Positions 4,956-7,419 of a DNA stretch of 7,419 bases are shown piece after piece. The stretch lies in assembly GCA_041311015.1 (NCBI GenBank), contig JBFYKG010000072.1, positions 1 to 7,419 on the forward strand, written 5' to 3'. The notes beneath the pieces are model-generated. The model made no database searches. It had not been told where the DNA came from and saw only the letters and a list, made by a program, of their open reading frames with translations. Source of the DNA: Fluviibacter sp041311015. GTDB lineage: Bacteria; Pseudomonadota; Gammaproteobacteria; Burkholderiales; Rhodocyclaceae. Within the stretch, counting starts at the first letter, position 1, and the number at the start of each line of letters is the position of its first letter. A program made the position numbers and the translations under genes.

Positions 4956-6299
4956 ATGAACAACCAGGCCTGGCTGCAGCGCAGCCTTGATTCGGTGTGG
5001 CATCCCTGCACCCAGATGAAGCAACACCCGGCGTTGCCTCTGGTGCCAGTGGCACGTGCCGAAGGCGTGTGGCTCGAAGACTTTGAAGGCAAGCGCATTC
5101 TCGACGGCATCAGCTCGTGGTGGGTGAACCTGTTCGGCCACGGCAACCCCACAATCAATGCGGCCATCACGGATCAGCTCAGCCGGCTTGAGCACGTGAT
5201 GCTGGCCGGGTTTACCCATGCACCTGCCATCGAACTCGCCGAACGGCTATCGGCCAAGACCGGCGGCGCACTCGGCCATGCGTTCTTTGCTTCCGACGGT
5301 GCCAGTGCCATCGAGATCGCGCTCAAGATGTCATTCCATACCTGGCAGAATGCCGGGCAGTCTGACAAGCGCGAATTCGTCTGTCTGCAAGGCAGCTACC
5401 ATGGTGAAACACTGGGCGCGCTTTCGGTGACTGATATCCCGCTGTTCAGCGAAGCCTATGCCCCGCTGATCCGCAACGAGCATGTGCACCTGGCCCCATC
5501 GCCCGATGCGCGCCTGGCCCAGCCCGGCGAAAGCGCCATCGATGTCGCCAACCGTGCAGCTGATGCCCTCGAGCAACTGCTGAACGAACGTGATGGCAAA
5601 GTCGCGGCGCTGATCATCGAACCGCTGGTGCAGTGTGCCACCGGCATGGCCATGCACGACCCGCACTATCTCAAACGTGCCCGCGCCCTATGCAATCAAT
5701 ATGGCGTGCATCTCATCTGCGATGAAATTGCCGTGGGCTTCGCGCGCACCGGCAGCTTCTTCGCGCACGAACAGGCGGGCATTCGCCCGGATCTGCTCTG
5801 TCTTTCGAAGGGCATTACCGGCGGTTACCTGCCACTCTCCGTCGTGCTTTGTACCGATGCGATCTATCAGGCCTTCTGGCACGATGAAACCCGCCGGGGA
5901 TTTCTGCACTCGCATTCCTATACAGGCAACCCGTTGGCCTGCCGTGCCGCACTGGCCACGCTGGATATTTTTGATACGCACGATGTCCTGGGTGCCAACC
6001 GCAGACTGAGTGCACATATCACCCAACGTTTACGAGCGATTGCGCTGCACCCGCGCATTCGCAATTTCCGTCACCGCGGCATGATCTGGGCCGCCGATGT
6101 CGACACAGATCTCGCCGACTTTAACCGCCGATTCTTTGCGCAGGCGCTGCAACGTGGTTTGCTCATGCGCCCCATTGGTAACACGATCTATCTGATGCCG
6201 CCCTATGTGCTGACCACGACCGAGGCCGACTGGATGGCAGATCAGGCACTGGCCGCGCTGAATGCCACACTGGCCGAAGCCCCTGCAGAACACGCATGA
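4956..6299 (+). CDS. bioA: Adenosylmethionine--8-amino-7-oxononanoate aminotransferase (DAPA synthase)
   Basis: PLP enzyme that transaminates 7-keto-8-aminopelargonate to 7,8-diaminopelargonate, classically with S-adenosylmethionine as amino donor; the second step of the BioF-BioA-BioD-BioB biotin route. The 447-residue product is of normal length. It begins with the typical LDSVWHPCTQMKQH segment and has SSWWVNLFGHGNP with the substrate-pocket tryptophans W55/W56, GSYHGETLGALSVT with Y148, CDEIAVGFARTG with the PLP-nitrogen aspartate D256, LSKGITGGYLPL with the Schiff-base lysine K285, and LLMRPIGNTIYLMPPYV with R405, matching the substrate-carboxylate arginine. The tryptophan pair and RPxGNxIYLMPPY block separate BioA from other class III aminotransferases. 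The frame is open upstream to 4878, but those codons lie inside the preceding gene and are unlike BioA; the ATG at 4956 is right. It starts 1 base after the DUF2863-like stop and overlaps bioF by 4 bases. Confidence 0.97.
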   Translation: MNNQAWLQRSLDSVWHPCTQMKQHPALPLVPVARAEGVWLEDFEGKRILDGISSWWVNLFGHGNPTINAAITDQLSRLEHVMLAGFTHAPAIELAERLSAKTGGALGHAFFASDGASAIEIALKMSFHTWQNAGQSDKREFVCLQGSYHGETLGALSVTDIPLFSEAYAPLIRNEHVHLAPSPDARLAQPGESAIDVANRAADALEQLLNERDGKVAALIIEPLVQCATGMAMHDPHYLKRARALCNQYGVHLICDEIAVGFARTGSFFAHEQAGIRPDLLCLSKGITGGYLPLSVVLCTDAIYQAFWHDETRRGFLHSHSYTGNPLACRAALATLDIFDTHDVLGANRRLSAHITQRLRAIALHPRIRNFRHRGMIWAADVDTDLADFNRRFFAQALQRGLLMRPIGNTIYLMPPYVLTTTEADWMADQALAALNATLAEAPAEHA

Positions 6300-7419
6300 C
6301 ACCGAACGATCTCGATCGCGAGCTGGCAAAGCTGGAGGCCGCCCACCTGAAGCGGGTGCGTCGTACCCCGCAAAACCCTTGCGGCCCGAAGATGGCGCTC
6401 GACGGTCGGCAGCTTGTAGCCTTCGCCAGTAACGATTACCTCGGGCTCGCCAACGACCCGGCGCTCAAACAGGGGGCCATCGAAGCGGTTAAGTGCTGGG
6501 GCGTGGGCGCAGGCGCATCTCCCCTGGTCAGCGGTCGACTGGGCATCTTTGATGCACTGGAACAGCGCCTGGCCGAATTTGCTCAACGCGACGCCGCCTT
6601 GTTCTTTCCTTCCGGATTCCAGGCCAACCTGGGCGTCCTCACCGCGCTGACCGACCGGCACGATGTGATTTTTGCCGACCGGGTGAATCACGCATCGCTG
6701 ATTGATGGCGCATTGCTCTCGCGTGCTGAACACTGCCGCTATCAGCATGCCGATCTGGCCGATCTGAAACAAAAACTCGAGACGACGCCAGTCACCCCCG
6801 GAGGCGCCCGCCTGATCGTGACCGACAGCGTGTTCAGCATGGATGGCGACGAGGCCCCGCTGCGTGATTTGCTCGCACTGGCCGAGCAATACGATGCCTG
6901 GCTGATTGTTGACGATGCACACGGTCTGGGCGTGCTCGGCCCACAGGGTCGGGGCAGTATTGCCGATGCGGGTCTGCCGCCACACCCCAACCTGGTCATG
7001 ATCGGCACCTTGGGCAAAGCCGCCGGCGTTTCCGGTGCTTTTGTGGCGGGTCAGCGCAATGTCATCGAATGGCTCATCCAGCGCGCCCGCAGTTACATCT
7101 ACACGACCGGCCCCAGCCCGATGATTGCCGGGGCGCTGCTTGCATCGATTGACCGCATCCTTAATGGCGATGACCTTCGGGCGCAATTGCAAAGCCATAT
7201 TGACCGATTGCGCACAGGGATTGCCCGGTTGAATCTGCCGTTTACGCTCTTGCCCTCACGCACCGGCATTCAGGCGCTGGTGATTGGTGACAATGCCCAA
7301 ACCCTGCAGATCGCCAACCGCTTGCTAGAACTAGGCTATTGGGTACCGGCCATTCGGCCGCCTACCGTGGCCGTCGGATCAGCGCGACTACGCATCTCGC
7401 TCTCGGCAGCACATACCGA
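6296..7419 (+). CDS. bioF: 8-amino-7-oxononanoate synthase (KAPA synthase), C-terminus cut by window end
   Basis: PLP enzyme of the alpha-oxoamine synthase family that condenses pimeloyl-ACP or pimeloyl-CoA with L-alanine to give 7-keto-8-aminopelargonate, the substrate of BioA. The frame is open from the ATG at 6296 to the window edge: 374 residues of a usual ~385-390. Landmarks are FASNDYLGLA (43-52), GVGAGASPLVSG (69-80), the FFPSGFQANLGV glycine turn (103-114), DRVNHASLIDGA with H132 for PLP stacking (128-139), TDSVFSMDGDEAPL (176-189), IVDDAHGLGVLGPQGRG with D206 and H209 (204-220), GTLGKAAGVSGAF with the Schiff-base lysine K241 (237-249), and SARLRISLSAAHT at the end. About 10-15 C-terminal residues are missing. 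The start codon overlaps the bioA stop in ATGA. With no strong Shine-Dalgarno visible, translation probably depends on coupling to bioA. Nothing suggests a pseudogene. Confidence 0.96.
   Translation, partial: MTPNDLDRELAKLEAAHLKRVRRTPQNPCGPKMALDGRQLVAFASNDYLGLANDPALKQGAIEAVKCWGVGAGASPLVSGRLGIFDALEQRLAEFAQRDAALFFPSGFQANLGVLTALTDRHDVIFADRVNHASLIDGALLSRAEHCRYQHADLADLKQKLETTPVTPGGARLIVTDSVFSMDGDEAPLRDLLALAEQYDAWLIVDDAHGLGVLGPQGRGSIADAGLPPHPNLVMIGTLGKAAGVSGAFVAGQRNVIEWLIQRARSYIYTTGPSPMIAGALLASIDRILNGDDLRAQLQSHIDRLRTGIARLNLPFTLLPSRTGIQALVIGDNAQTLQIANRLLELGYWVPAIRPPTVAVGSARLRISLSAAHT

Noticed and set aside
4619..5170. 183-codon open frame on the minus strand
   Set aside because: It is antisense to the DUF2863-like gene and bioA, both well supported. 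No recognisable motif.
6242..7198. 318-codon open frame on the minus strand opposite bioA/bioF
   Set aside because: It lies wholly antisense to a clear bioF and the end of bioA, resembles no family, and has the composition expected from complementing GC-rich codons. A shadow frame.
1..7419. CRISPR array, tRNA/rRNA genes, insertion sequences, prophage or attachment sites
   Set aside because: I looked on both strands and saw no regularly spaced repeats, transposase or integrase motifs, tRNA cloverleaf or rRNA sequence. Nearly all of the window is explained by coding genes.

Overview
This window looks like ordinary chromosomal DNA from a betaproteobacterium. The GC content is moderately high. 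The gene set fits that class: a PrpE-type propionyl-CoA synthetase, a long-form (~360 aa) transaldolase, a YkgJ-type cysteine-cluster protein, YaaA, a DUF2863-like protein, and BioA/BioF. The placement rests on protein resemblance by eye. I cannot name a genus. I saw no mobile element, CRISPR array, tRNA or rRNA gene, or integration scar.

Layout. Positions 1-776 (minus) hold the N-terminal 258 codons of prpE, cut by the window edge. Positions 777-958 are a divergent intergenic region with a plausible prpE promoter overlapping a perfect 15-bp AT-rich palindrome. Next comes a very compact stretch of four genes that alternate strand with no spacer between them: tal (+, 959-2041), a YkgJ-family gene (-, 2028-2408), a PIN-domain gene (+, 2407-2865) and yaaA (-, 2856-3635). 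Both convergent junctions overlap at the stop codons. The divergent junction shares a CATG in which the two start codons overlap. Positions 3636-3757 form the second divergent intergenic region. From 3758 to the end there is one co-directional operon: a DUF2863-like gene, bioA (1-bp gap) and bioF (ATGA overlap, cut by the window end just before its C-terminus).

How the genes work together. BioF and BioA catalyse consecutive steps of biotin synthesis: BioF makes 7-keto-8-aminopelargonate and BioA converts it to 7,8-diaminopelargonate. The leading DUF2863-like gene is almost certainly co-transcribed with them, but its role is unknown. prpE (propionate activation), tal (pentose phosphate pathway), yaaA (peroxide/iron stress) and the small YkgJ and PIN genes are not obviously one pathway. 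They are better seen as housekeeping genes packed tightly together.

I did not find a convincing undescribed multi-gene system. The points most worth a second look are the overlapping alternating-strand architecture between 959 and 3635, the structured tal/YkgJ junction, the DUF2863-bioAF linkage, and the palindrome at the prpE promoter.
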